NCBI GenBank assembly: GCA_964304625.1
Contig: OZ199840.1
Location: forward strand, 8,866,001 to 8,930,000
DNA length: 64,000 nt
Reading direction: 5' to 3'
Source of the DNA: Kudoa neothunni
Taxonomy: Eukaryota > Cnidaria
Each line of letters begins with the position of its first letter. The stretch's first letter is position 1. The notes beneath the pieces are model-generated. The model did not search any database. It had not been told where the DNA came from and saw nothing but the letters and a program-made list of their open reading frames with translations. The position numbers and the translations under genes are program-made. This document shows, one piece after another, positions 1 through 12,603 of the stretch.

Positions 1-2087
1 ATAGTACAACATATTATCAATGTATGTGATATAATTCAGGGACTTATCTCAAATATATACTATACGCCTTTAATGGAATAAATGGGAATATTATCAAAGT
101 AAAGAGATTATAACAAACAAAAACATAAATATAACCGAAATATTTGGTATATTATATATTTATTTAATTGATTAATTTAAAACCTATTAAAATAAGCACC
201 ATCTATTTGAATCTAATGGAAGCAAATAATAAAAATAATTGCATCATAAATCCAAATAATAGGGATTATGTATTGACAATAAATATATTACTCGAATCAA
301 ATAGCAAAACTTATAATGCCATTCTTTGTGGAGAATTATAATTGAATAATGGTATAAATAGTGGATAGAAAATGTTGGGCCCCATCAAATTATTCAAAAA
401 AAATAAAAAAAATAGTAGAAAAAGACTGTAACTGTAACTGTAACTAGATAGATAAATAAATAATCTGGGTTATTTTGTCGGTAGATGCGTTATTGATTCA
501 TACCACACCACACCGCAGTAGGCGAGTAGTAAATAGCTCCAAGTGTTTAATTCACTCACACACGCATATAAACTCGAAGAATAATCTCTTGAGAATAGAC
601 GAATTTTAGTCGATAAGCCCACTATAAAAACCATCTTATCACAATCAGCCGAAATAGCTATCGTAAACAAACTTTTTATGATGATAAATATATTTAATGG
701 TTGGGTTCAATAGATTGATATTAAGGTAAAGTGTGGTATTTTTTCGTCACAGCCTCTTCTATAGTATAAAATATTGGTAAATTATTTGGAAATGTTTTTT
801 CCGAAGTTTCATATGTATTGTAAATAGAGATTGAAGTGAATAGCTTCACTCATTATAGAAAGTCAATTATAGGCTGATCCAATTGCTGGAAAATAATCTG
901 TTTGGTCGGACTCCTGCTAAGATTATTTTATCGGAGTGGTGCTACTGTCAACATTTGGCAAATCCCATATAAAGAAGTTTTATCTGGAAATCCTCTGTAC
1001 GCCCATCAACCCACTCATCGATTCATTCGCTCGCACACTCTTACTTGGTTGAAAACAAATTAGGTAATTTTTTGTTTATACTCATAATGAAAATTATATA
1101 AATACTGAGAAGTGAGAGACGCGTTGATTTAACAATAAAATTAAATTTTTAAAATCACACTCGGCGAGGGATGGTCCACACACCAGTCCTAAAAAGTCTT
1201 AAGAAGTTGTTTGCCTACCCTAAATACGTAATGTTGTATTGAGTTGGGCTGGAACCTGGTGTGGTAAACTTATCTTGATTGTAATGTGTAATAGGTAATA
1301 TCCCCTTCAAAATAAATATCGTTTAATGATTAGTGTTGAGAGTATTAGATAGTGAGAAAATATTGTCCATTAATAATATCTGCACCGACCGAACACAACA
1401 CTCCACAAATCCAACTTTCCATTCAACCACATATCATAAATATATTTTCTGATATATTGCCCGAGTGTGTCCATCAAAGCTGCGGATGGATAGGGGAATT
1501 TTTATCTTGATTTTTCGGCTATCATTCGGAGTATTAATATTTTAATGAGCTACGTAGTATGTGGTATTTTTACTGAGGTTGAGTGACCGTGTGAGATGTG
1601 TTGATCCAATAGTTGTTCGAGTGTGTAATAGAAACATTTTTTTTATCACGGTCGCACCCATTAATTTAAAAATATGCGCTAAAACAAACCTTTCGCATTG
1701 TGGGCGCTTTCCCCCTTTGACTATCTCTCTCAGTGAACTGTTTGCTATTTGTTGGCACTATTGTTACCCACCATTGAGATTGGGCTAATATTTTTCGGAA
1801 TTTAAATGATCTTCTTAGTGGTTATTGTTTAATAATCATGATTAGGTAGCTAATCACTTTTCCACTAAGTGGTTTTACACTTGTCAGTGTCTCTATTACC
1901 TACGCTTGTATTTGTCAGTTGTAGGCCGTCACATTGATTCCTCACTTACAGTTGATCTAGGTTGGTCATCGAATCGATTAATCAATTTATTATATTATTG
2001 GTTCTGATATTTTTGTTACACATCGAGTGTAGCGCCGTCTAAAAGCTACCCAAAACAACCTACACCATATCGTTTCTGCGTGATTCA
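1..2087. other. Upstream intergenic region of the AN1 zinc-finger gene
   Basis: No coding exon is supported here. The last 1.1 kb is less AT-rich than typical intergenic DNA in this window and may hold the promoter and 5' UTR of the gene starting at 2088, but no core promoter element is clear. A tiny tandem TGTAAC repeat lies near 426-445. Confidence 0.4.
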
Positions 2088-3314
2088 ATGACTAAACAGT
2101 CATCATCTAGCAGAGAAAAACTTAGCAGTGGATCCAGCACTTCGTTCCACTCACCATCAAACACTATTTCGTCCGTATCAGGTGAGGAACTATCACCACT
2201 TAGTCATCCAGTGTCTACCGATGAGACACAATCATCCCCGCTAGTAACACCTCCCTCCAACTACACCTCACCCAACCCCACATATGCATGCTCTAGTCCC
2301 ACCACAAACAACAACCAACCAATAGTTTCGACATGCGTTGATTCGCTGGACGATTGTGCTTACTCATCAACATCTGTGTTGGGATTGACAGCGGCAGCCG
2401 CACATAGTCAATCTCCTCCCGCCTTTATCAAAAAAGAACATCTTCAACTCAACATTTCGTCCAATCCAACCGCAAATAAACCTACTTTTATTAATAGTTT
2501 GTTGGTAGAAGGTATGATTGAAGCTTTAGATTTGGTCCTATTAATGATTTCTTCGATTAGAACCAACCAACTATCAATGTGCTCCTTGTATGTGTAGTGA
2601 GCGTGGCGAGCTCACTGCTCCGCCAAACTTTGCTCTCAATACTGTAAAACCACCATCAACTCAGTCATCTCAAAGTACTCCAAAAAACAATTGTAAACCC
2701 ACTAAAAACTTCGACTCTTTGGTTTCACTTTCTACATCAATTTTCCAACTAAAAAGCTATTCTACCTCATCCACTCAACCTCCTACTTCTTCATCTATTC
2801 TTTTTACTGATGAAAGTTCACCGTTTTTAAATGATAGGAAATGTCTTTCAGGTAGTCGGCATTTTTTCTGATTTTGAATTATTTTAATATTTTTAATTTT
2901 GCAGACAGTTCTAAATATTCGTCACTCGAACCCGATATTACTATCAATACCAATGAAATCGAACATTATTCCTCTACTCCCATTAACATTAACACAACAA
3001 CTGACGCTACCAAAAATCAGCTTGACTCACCTAAACCCATCCCTCCTTTAGCACCAACTTCAAACACTTCGGAAACTCATTATTGCCATAGTTGTCAGAA
3101 AAAACTACCCATTTTAAGTATATATTCTGTGATATAAACCAAATTAGCAATCTTTACACTTTAAGGCTACAAATGTAAATGTGGTCTCTATTTCTGTAAT
3201 AAACACAGGCATGCTGAACTACATAATTGCTCATATGATTATAAAGCTGAAAAGAAAGACTACTTGCGAAAAAATATCACCTCTGTTATTGCCGATAAAG
3301 TTCGCAAAATATAG
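2088..3314 (+). CDS. AN1-type zinc finger protein (ZFAND5/6-like), 4 exons
   Basis: Four exons join in frame: 2088-2511, 2561-2851, 2905-3117 and 3166-3314 (introns 49, 53 and 48 nt, all GT-AG), giving 358 aa. The last ~60 residues form a textbook AN1 finger: C299-x2-C302-x10-C313-x-C315-x4-C320-x2-H323-x5-H329-x-C331. It is followed by the conserved SYDYKAE stretch and the basic VIADKVRKI end typical of ZFAND5/6. Those proteins bind ubiquitin or proteasomes and are stress-linked; that role is inferred from family. The usual N-terminal A20 finger is not visible. Instead there is a Ser/Thr/Pro-rich region with a C-A-P-C-M-C cluster at residues 148-153. The start is the first ATG of the long open frame, and an upstream exon cannot be excluded. 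The protein is longer than human ZFAND5 (213 aa). Confidence 0.85.
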
Positions 3315-4660
3315 TCCATCGGCATATTCATTCTATCCTTATCCATACATTATCCTCTATATATCCGTTTTCTAGCTATTTTTATGTTGTATCATTGGTA
3401 AGGGGTGTTTCTATACGACGAAATTTCGTAAAATAATCGTTTCGATCTATTTATTATTCTCCCTATTTTTTAAAATTAGTCTCTTACATTTCTTCAATTG
3501 ATTCACGTCATTGTCATATTGGTTGGCTTAACTTCGAAAAAGAATTGATTTTTTTAAAGTTAATACAAAATTTCCAAAAATGAGTCGTTGGAATTTCTGA
3601 GCCTTGATAGACAATAGTGAATAGGTGTAATCCACAATTGGGTACAATGCAGCGTTTTCTCCTTCATCTTAGTTTCACATCCCCAATCATTTATGAGCAC
3701 AACGCTGCATCTCTTCTCAAAAAAGGGAAAATATGAAACAGATTTTTCTGTAAGAGCGGGAATAAAATTTCTACTAAAACTACTTGAACATGAAAAATAA
3801 GAAAACTACGTTAACAAACAACAAGCAAATGTAAATATGATAATAAATTAAATTATTTTTTTCCTGTCTTTGTTAAGAAATGATTAAGTCGAAACTCTTT
3901 ATTAGATAAAGTTATACATAAATAATAATTTCTAAATACAGTAGATAATCGATTTTCTCTAATCCCCTTGAGACCAGAGAAAAGTTACTGAAAATGCATC
4001 ACTGACCGATTTATGTACTTTCTGACGAATGCATGAACAATTTAAAATATTTTGTATTGATGTAATATAATAAAGTTCACAATTATTAATTTTTAGAAAT
4101 ATTTTTAACACAACTTTAAAAAATCTGGTGGTTATGTATTTAGATCGTTATCATATTCAATAATGATGGTACTAAACGAAACACTTTACGTAGTTGGACT
4201 TTGAAAAATAAATTATTCGTTAGATGTTTTAAAATGGGTTGAATTATTAAAAATTTTATTGTTTAATTTTTAGGTAAACTATAAGGCAAGTAATAATCTA
4301 ACTTTGATTAACGTCAAGATTAAATTTATCATTCTTGTTGATAAATTATTTTAAATTTTAATACTTCAAATTAGAATCAATTTGCACTCAAAAATTATAA
4401 AAACTAAAATTCTATATTCGAGATTGTTGTACATGTTTATTTTCTTCATTTAATTTTTAAATTTAGAATCAACGAGAAAACTACCAAATCCATAATGGCG
4501 CACGCGCGATTATTCACATGTTATATTTTTCACAAAAATATTACACCATCCCGTGTTTCCTGCAAATTATGATTTGAGTATATCTTTATTCCTAATTTCC
4601 ATTAACTCACTAAAATTTATGTATTCTCCTAACTTGTTATAAGGTATAATTTACGCAAGT
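3315..4660. other. Intergenic, AT-rich
   Basis: No gene or recognisable element is visible between the AN1 gene and the left end of the piggyBac element. A canonical AATAAA occurs near 3762 and could serve the AN1 gene. Confidence 0.4.
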
Positions 4661-6886
4661 TTTACCTACAAATAAAAACCAGAAGCCAAAATCAACAATT
4701 TTTATCTTCCAAAGACCTTGGGGTAAATTAGACCCCGGATTTTTTTAAAATCAATTTATCGAAAAATATCTATATAGTTAAAATACAAAATATTTTAAAA
4801 ATCAATCTGCTATATTCTGAGTAAAACAGTGGTAAATGTAGAAGATAATCCCATTTAATCTGGTACGTGTTGTTTCGTGGAAAACTCACATCTTGTCGCG
4901 TAATTAGCTTAATTCTTAGATTCGCGCTTTTACAACAAAAAATAATAATTAATTTTTTAACGATGAAAAAATTTCAACGTTTTTTAAAAAACTAAATTTT
5001 TGTTATACATTATTTTGAACAGTCACAACATCTATTCGCTGAATGGGTTTGACAATAAAAACCAAGGCATGTGCAGCGCGCTGAGGTTTTTTATCATTTT
5101 CTCCTTTTTTAATTGTAATGATGTTGGTATTGAAAGCGGACAATTTTATTTTAATGATTCTTTTGTTATCATCATGTTTTTCTAGAAGTGGTTGGTAGGT
5201 TGATTGGTTGATAGAGAGCATCGGCCAATTCTTTCAACAAAATGTGCCGTAGTTTATTTTTACAATTAAAAATGTTTTTGTGTAATACGAACGCATTTAC
5301 CAATGATAAATCCAACATGTTAAAGAAAACAATCATTGGCCATCTTCGACTGGATCTACCTACAGTGACAGATGCCAACATTCTATCAACTGAATCGACA
5401 CCACCTTTCGCTTTATTATAGCTAACAATAACTTCAGTTTTTTAATAGTGTCGTTCCAGTTGATAACAAAATGACAGATTTATTTTTCTCATTTACATAC
5501 GATGTTAGCATGAATTTTTCGTAAACTAAAAAAGTCGTACTAAATAACTCTTTTTTTTGGATGGAAGAGCACATGTTGGAATGTCTCTTTTATAATGGCA
5601 TATAGTACCCAAATACGTTAGATGTTTACGTAACAACTTTAATGCTAGTGGGAGAGATGGAAAAAAGTTGTCTGCTACAATATTTCTTTTTAAATCAAAT
5701 AATGGTCCAGACAACGCCATGACTATAGCTTCCTCATAATTTGAATTACGGACGTTATCAATCCAATTTTTCCGAGATACATACGGTGCGACATTAAAAC
5801 ATATTTTTCAACTGCGTCAACAAGCATAAAGAATTTAATCAAATATTTTGCCGGTTTTAGAGGCATATACAGTCTAAATGGACATTTACCTCTAAAAGTG
5901 ACCAACTGCTCGTCTATGGTGGTAACATCTTGGTTAGGATGAAAATATTGTGGTAATTGTTTCACCCACATTTGCCATAAACTGCGTATTGGACAAAATT
6001 TATCTCTCTCTTCTTTCTGCTCTTGTCCTATAATCGTCAAAATGAGGAGCTCTGGTGATTTGTTTAAATCTATTCTTCGAAAAAATTTCTCGATAAATTT
6101 CCTCTCTATCCTTATGTACAGCCATAAGGATGAGGATACCAAAATATCCGTTGAACTCAACAATATCAACGTCGGTCCAGTCGTCTTCAAAATGATTCCT
6201 TCCAAATAAATTGGTCGATTCAATTACTTTTTCGCAGATCAGATGGTTTTCGTAAAAAATATAAAAAAACAATCTACAAAATTTTGTACACGTAGTATAC
6301 AATATGCCGTCACACCAGGATAGGAATTCATAATATTTTTGGCGGCAATTTTAGATGGTGTAGGTTGTTTGACGCTCCAAACAGTTCCATGTTTGCCGAT
6401 AGTTGGATTTCCAGTAACATCGACTTCTAAGCTAAGCTAAGGATTCCTACGAAGTTTCAGAAGATTCGGATACAAAGTCATCAGATTCGCTTAGTGACAT
6501 TTTCCAAATATAACCGCTTATACATATGTAATAAGATTCAAAAACATGTTTCATAGAGATGTAATATAATTTAACGTAATATAAAAATTATTAACTTAAT
6601 GTGGAAATGGAATTTTATCCTTTATTGCACAAAAAAATTCAATATTCACAGTAATATTTAGTTTACGATGCTGCGCGAGGCAAGTCCGAAATGAAGCGTA
6701 AGGGATTAAGTAGGATTATCTGTTTTATTTTCCACTGTTTTACTCAAAATCTAGCCGAAAGATCCTTAAAATATTTTGTCGCCTCATTATTAAGATTTTT
6801 TTCGATAAATTGATTAGAAAAAAATCTGGGGTCAAATAGACCCCAAGGTCTGGAGGGTGGTTGTTTTTAGGTTATTAGAAGGTTAA
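4661..6886 (-). mobile_element. piggyBac-type DNA transposon, decayed
   Basis: Long inverted ends flank a transposase remnant. On the left, 4715-4865 reads as a GACCTTGGGGT head, an ACCCC block, then AAAACAGTGG. Its reverse complement recurs at 6715-6852 with the same order and high identity. The right outer end finishes in TTAA (6883-6886), the piggyBac target; the left outer end is diverged, so its boundary (about 4661) is approximate. The element carries its own transposase on the minus strand. Related ends with TTAACCCTCTAA occur at 29310, 45473 and 46454, so this is a resident family. Confidence 0.85.
5010..6500 (-). pseudogene. piggyBac transposase remnant (DDE)
   Basis: Reading on the minus strand from the ATG at 6500, the remnant shows the family blocks in order. 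First come an acidic N-terminus, GTVWSVKQP and NIMNSYPGVT. Then EFNGYFGILILMAVHKDRE and SKNRFKQITRAPHFDD. Next is DKFCPIRSLW and TIDEQLVTFRGKCPFR with the first catalytic Asp, and KPAKYLIKFFMLVDA. A later frame has NFFPSLPLALKLLRKHLTYLGT. The GGVDSVDRMLA block follows with the late catalytic Asp, then SRRWPMIVFFNMLD. The C-terminal cysteine-rich tail (RCTCLGFYCQTHS) ends at a TAA at 5010. Length is about 497 codons, near the family norm. The frame changes at least three times (for example in the RAERRE/DKFCP segment) and one in-frame stop lies near the N-terminus, so it is inactive as assembled. Confidence 0.88.
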
Positions 6887-7760
6887 TGTAAATCCGTTTT
6901 TAAATATATTTTTTGGGAAGAGCTGATCTAAGTTAACTAGAATTTAAAATACCGAAATACTTTCATCGTACTTTTATAATATGCCAAAAAAAGTTTTGAG
7001 TCCGAACAGACCACATTTTACTTGTAGGATGTTCTAATCATAAAAATGTATTGACAACGTTCAGAAATATATTAACATTATTAAGAATATATTAATATAC
7101 AATAATATACGAATAGCAAAAATTCGACCTTAGTCAATACACCGATTTTTGAGAAATATGCACTACAACTTCATTTGGAATCTACACGAACCCCCATTTT
7201 ACTCGTAGGTTTAATATTGGTCAAAAAAATTGTATAATTATTATAATATAAAGAAAATGATTAAACTCAATTTCCAATTTACGTAAATTAATTTTGGTAT
7301 GTAAACGAAATAAAGTTCAATAATATGTTAATAGCTTGGAAAACTATTACACCAAAAAAATTTTAAATTTGTTAATAACATATTCAATTCTTAAAAAAAT
7401 TAATAGAGCGTTAATTAATCAATCATTTATACTTAATATCAAAAAAGTGAATAAACTACAAGCATTTTTAAATTTTTCCCCCACAAAAGACAATTAATAA
7501 GATTACCCGTGAAAAAACAACAAATTTTAAACAGAAATAAACTATCATAATCGGGATGAATAAAACAATATAATATTAAGTGTTAGTATGATTCTGAGAT
7601 TGATGCTAAAAGAGGAAGTCAACGAAATAGCAACAAAGAGAAAATCGAAAACATACCGAATTTGACCGGGTCGATGGTTGATATTTTTCTTTTTTTTCAC
7701 ACAACGAAATCACCTCATTCACAACTAAACAATCGTTGCAATTACACCGTTAAAATGCCT
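6887..7760. other. Intergenic, AT-rich
   Basis: No gene is seen. This stretch lies downstream of the E2F stop codon at 7761 (minus strand) and probably contains its 3' UTR. Confidence 0.35.
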
Positions 7761-9605
7761 TCAATAATTACAGTTGCGATCGCATAGCAACTTTCTTTTT
7801 ATTGGAGTGTAGGATGTGAGTAGTTGAGCCAGATTTTCTTTGAATTCTACGTCGTTTGATTGGTTAGGATTGGGCGAGGATGAACCGGCGGGTAACCCAC
7901 ATTTTGATTTAGTGATGCTGTAGTCAACTAAAAGTTTTCTGTCGGTATTGTCTATTTTGGTAGAATTGGATTCAATCGAACTGAGCGGTAGCTGATTGGT
8001 TGTATTGGTGGCAAGGGAAGACGTTGTGCTGAGATTGCTGCTACCACAACCTCCGATCAATCCCTCAATGCTATAGCTTTGATCGTCACTGTGTGTTGTG
8101 GCGTAATAACGGCTACTATCAAATGATCGGTTGCTTTCACAGTTGAACCGATCTGTAGAAGAGCAAGCCAACGAGTCAAAATTTTGATTGAAATAAGACC
8201 GACAACAATACAATTCTTCGACACGCTCAAATCCAGCAAATTCATACGAAAATCGTTTAGATCCATAATTCTTAGGGGTTCTAACTTTGTTCAATAGACC
8301 CAAGTAACAATAAACGATCCCAACATCATACAAACGACGAAGAATAGCTAGGCGAATTGTTATAGTCACCTTGGAATGTATTCCAAGTTACTTGAATTGA
8401 TTTTTTCGTGAAAAATTCCAGGATACAATTTCATGGAGGCTTGCTCAATGTCGATAGGTTCATGCTATATGGAAAATGCACGAAAACTGATTACAAAAGG
8501 ATATCGACAAATTTAAAAACATACAATGGACATCATAAGAGCTAGAAATCTTCGCGCCATATAACTTATGCTTTTGTCATCTCTGTTGTTGATATCTAAT
8601 AATTTGTAGTAGTGGTAAATAGATAATAGAAAAAATAGTGGAATATATGAAAATCTACTGTAGTTGTTAGTGACCAAGCTGTTTAAACGATGCTTGATCT
8701 TCATCAGACAACGTGGGACCAATTTCAATCCACCCCAATAGCAACAACCACGACCTGCCTTTTTTATGAGATCCAGCCCAGCAAGTATATTTATAAGATC
8801 ATAAACACGTCGTCTCTCAATGTCTAGAGATAGAAGCATTAACCCTCGATTTCACCTAAGCACAAAGTCACTTAAATCCTGCGATAACACATTGGGGCAA
8901 ATAGGTTGGTCTGAAGATTCAAATGTGTATTGTTTTAGAAACATTTCACATAAAGCAATCATAGAACGGCTTGGTTTGGATGGTGTTTCACTTGGCTCCT
9001 GCCTGGCTACAACAGAGCTACTAGTGAAGGATTCATTTTCTGCGTTGCCGATGAAAGAAGGTAATGGCGATATACTATCGATAGAAGGTTGTTCGTTGGA
9101 AAGTGAACAAGAAGGCAGTGAGTATGTGTGAGACCAATTCAATGAGAGGTTGTTTTGGTTGTCAGCAAACGTGGAGACTAATGGCTCAACCCCCTTGGGG
9201 TCGGATTTAAAATTGGCGGCAAAATAGGAGCTATCCATCGAATTGGATTTTATATCTACAACAAATTGTCAGAACTCCTACCAAACATAGAGTCAACTGA
9301 TTGTAACCTGTAAAATCACAATAGCCGCCGAATCTTTTGTGACTCATAGCGGAGACACTACCACCGCCATTCTGATTTATAACACGAGAATATCCATTTG
9401 GATTCATGCCATGAAAATATTTAGGTATTTTATTCAAATAGTTATCACAATTGATTGCTACATTCTTATTGGAAATTTGAAATCCATTGGAATCATAATC
9501 AACATTGTAGAAATCACTGAGTTGCTGATTGGGGTGGCACTGAGGCGCGCGTAATTGAGACGACGGGATAGTGGCGACTTTTTTGGGTTGATTATAGTTC
9601 TCCAT
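7761..9605 (-). CDS. Atypical E2F transcription factor (E2F7/8-like), two DNA-binding domains
   Basis: Six minus-strand exons join in frame: 9605-9308, 9255-8872, 8823-8659, 8595-8525, 8464-8392 and 8347-7761 (introns 52, 48, 63, 60 and 44 nt), giving 525 aa. Domain 1 (residues ~196-260) has RSMIALCEMFLKQY, then across an intron NIERRRVYDLINIL and AGLDLIKK. Domain 2 (~287-372) has DDKSISYMARRFLALM, TILRRLYDVG and GLLNKVR. Two E2F winged helices in one chain with no dimerisation or Rb-binding tail mark the E2F7/8 class. Those proteins repress E2F target genes independently of DP partners (family knowledge). The chain is shorter than human E2F7/8 (~870-910 aa) because the C-terminal region is short. 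In domain 2 the usual NVL after RRLYD reads GIV. The exon joins are strongly supported because each restores a conserved helix. Confidence 0.9.
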
Positions 9606-10227
9606 AAGCGGCTATTCCTCTAAATATGTCTTGTACGGATGCTGGAGTTATTGATATCGCTATTAAATATCAAAATGATTCGTTGTTGATTTTGGTCACT
9701 TGGCGGCCAGTCACTTTACTAGCAAACTAACGAATGGACTCGCGCTCAGGATTATCATTGGAATCAAAATTTAATCAAATCCAGGATTATTACTGAACAA
9801 TATTGTAGGTTAGGTTATGATAAGGGTGGTGCCTTGTAGATGAATGAATTCTGAGATTTTTTTCGTGGCAAAAATTAGATAATTTATGTGGACTGTGGGA
9901 GGCTGCATCAATATTGTTCTGTGTTTCAATTAGAAACTCATTAAAATGCTCTTATCTAAAGAGGTGTCGTTATTTCTTAAAAATAATCATATAGCAATGA
10001 TTCCACAGTGTACAATGGTGGATAACGTGATCCGCGCCATAATTATCACGAGTATAATCCTTTTAGTTAGCGTGTAGTTTCTTAACCAATAGCGCTTCTA
10101 TCCACACTGCAATGTAAATAAGGCGTTATCCACTTTATACAAATTCACGCACTCTGTGCTTTATAGTAATTTCAGAAATCCTTATCTTGTGTTATATACA
10201 GGTGGTAAAAAATAGCTATCTAATCAT
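9606..10227. promoter_or_regulatory. Likely E2F gene 5' flank with an E2F-like motif
   Basis: This lies between the E2F start (9605, minus) and the candidate small gene. A TTGGCGGC motif at 9700-9707 resembles the TTSSCGC E2F site, which would fit autoregulation, but one motif is weak evidence. A short plus-strand frame opening at 9627 (34 codons) is not supported as a gene. Confidence 0.25.
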
Positions 10228-10521
10228 TCAAATTAATATCCACCTATTTAATCTGAAAATAATAATGCCGTACTGCTGATCTGCTGGAATGGAGATTTGA
10301 AAACTGCCGCTCAAAGCTGCGAAGGATAAAAGTGTGAATGTGGCGGTAAATACACTCGACCAATCCCAATCAGGTCCCTTTCTATTGTTGATAAGCCTCT
10401 CTATTTCAGATTCCGACTGATCATTTACGATTAATTTGTTGAGCCACAGAGAAAATGATTTATTTATTTATTCAACTTGTAGCCAAATACTTTGCTTCAC
10501 GCAGCTAAAAACTATCTTCAT
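10228..10521 (-). CDS. Candidate small membrane protein, 77 aa, unrecognised
   Basis: Two minus-strand segments, 10521-10477 and 10416-10228, join across a GT-AG intron of 60 nt (10417-10476) in the same phase, giving a complete 77-codon frame from ATG to TGA. The protein opens MKIVFSCVKQSIWLQ, continues with a charged SESEIERLINNRKGPDWDW segment and then a hydrophobic stretch VFTATFTLLSFAALSG that could span a membrane. Base composition of the second exon is less AT-rich than its surroundings, and the intron size matches the other genes here. I do not recognise the family. A donor at CAG-CA/GTACGG in exon 2 could lead to further exons. It sits head-to-tail upstream of the E2F gene on the same strand. 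Confidence 0.4.
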
Positions 10522-12603
10522 CTTTATTGTCTTTTAAATTTCTACTGCCCATAGAATCACAAGATTCTCATTCGGTTGGCTTTTTTTACAGATATTAAAT
10601 ACTTGAAGTTGCAATGAAAAATTCGCTCAATTTTAATCTTTTTACGACCCCTTAGATGACAGTCAGTTTGTTGTCACCAGCGACGGATTAAGCTCACTGG
10701 GGATTATTTTTAGTTTGTAGCTAGTTTTAGAGATAAAATTCAGCGATTCACGTCACATTGATGTATTGCGTTGTTTTTCTTTCGAAGAACAACATTTAAT
10801 TCGTATTATGTAGATGACATAAACAAATATTTTCTTCTGTTTCTTAATTAACCACTAATTCGAATGGTAATATTAGTGATTTAATCCTAACATGTACCAA
10901 TAAAATGAATTAGTTCTAATTTAAGCTCAAAAAACAACAATTTGTGTTCACTTTAAATTTGGATGCGTGCGTCATTACGTGGAACCATAACTAAATCATT
11001 ATGCGCGGCGGAAACAGCGCATTATGTATGAGTAATGTTTATGCGCGGAATTATAAAAAAAGACGTTTCATAATATATTTTGTTATGTATAGAATAAATT
11101 GACTTGTCAATTAACTCAAAATATTTCTTATTATTTTTTGGATTTTTCCTCAAAAACTTTATAGTTCTAATTCTAATTTTGTTATTTCATTTAATTTGAT
11201 GTATTATTTTTTTTTGAATTTTCTAATGGAATTTCATTCTGCAATAAATTCATTCGGATAAATAAGAGTAATAAATTCATTGGCATTGGTTTTTGAAGCT
11301 CTTTTGGTGGAAAATCTAGGAGACAAAATATCAATGTGCTTGATTTTATATAAAAATTTCAATTATAACCCTTAACTGGTAACATGAGTTTCCACAAGTC
11401 CATTGACGCAATAAATTCGCAAAAGTCTATTTTTGTGTATCTATATTACCGAAAAATTTGTAATAGATTATTTTTTAATTTTAAGTCATATTTTATTAAT
11501 ATTTAATATTTTAAACTAGAGTGACGATTAAAATTAATCACAAAATTACGTAAGCTTACTTTAATGTAGAAGCTGAGTTCTTCATATGAACCCTTTCTTC
11601 GGAAACTGAGAGTGTGTCTAAGAAAGATTTAGATAAATATTTATGCAATGATTATTGTTTAGACAATGAAATAAGTGCTGATTGAGAAGGGTGATTAACA
11701 AATTTTATTTAGACAATATTTAATTTATTTTTAGTTAAACTAGAAACGGCGATTGGATGACTATCAAGAAAGATAAATCTGTTGTTTGTCAATTACAACA
11801 AAAAATTTGAAGATTTCAATGATAAGCTCTCTTTTTATGTGTGCTTAATTGTAGCAACGTTTTTGATGACTAAACACCCAAATAATTCAATTAATCTATA
11901 TAACGAGAAATACACAAAATTCATTTTTCAGCTAACCTGAGAGTAACTCTGCGGCTATTGATTATAAACAAAGACCCAACCAATCGTACTTTTTTAAAAA
12001 TATAAAACTTAAACAAATATTTTTTACTTTAGAAGATAATAAAAAAATATTATTATCGTTCACTTTAATATATATAACTGTAAGTACGTGTTTTAGATTA
12101 AAGGAAATGCAATTATTTGGAAATAATCGCTATCATGAACAGTTGAGTTGCAAATATAAAATACTTCCGTATCCTAACTATAACTCAACTTAGCATAATT
12201 TGGAAATGCCTCAGTGTGTGGCAGTTGAACAGCATCATCCATTGTCTTACGCATTTTTTATCTTGTTGATAATTATAACAAAAAAACAATTTCCAATAGA
12301 AACTACTCTTCAACAAATCTTAATATTAATGATGTTTAACGTAACATTGATATCTCGTTTTCACATAAGTAAGTCATAATGTGCTAATTTGATATTTTTA
12401 AATTTGATTAAAGTGTTTAATTAAATAAACGATAAATGCTGAAGATCACGTGACCGGGGTGACTTTGTTAACCGTAGTTTATTTTAATACTTAAAAAATC
12501 ATACTTTATAAAATTATTAAACTACGTTAAATTGTCAAAATTTAATATTTAATTCCTTAAAATTTACCAAATTTCGTATAATTTCCCACGATCAATTTAT
12601 AAA
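10522..12603. other. Intergenic, AT-rich
   Basis: No gene or repeat with clear boundaries was identified. Confidence 0.35.
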
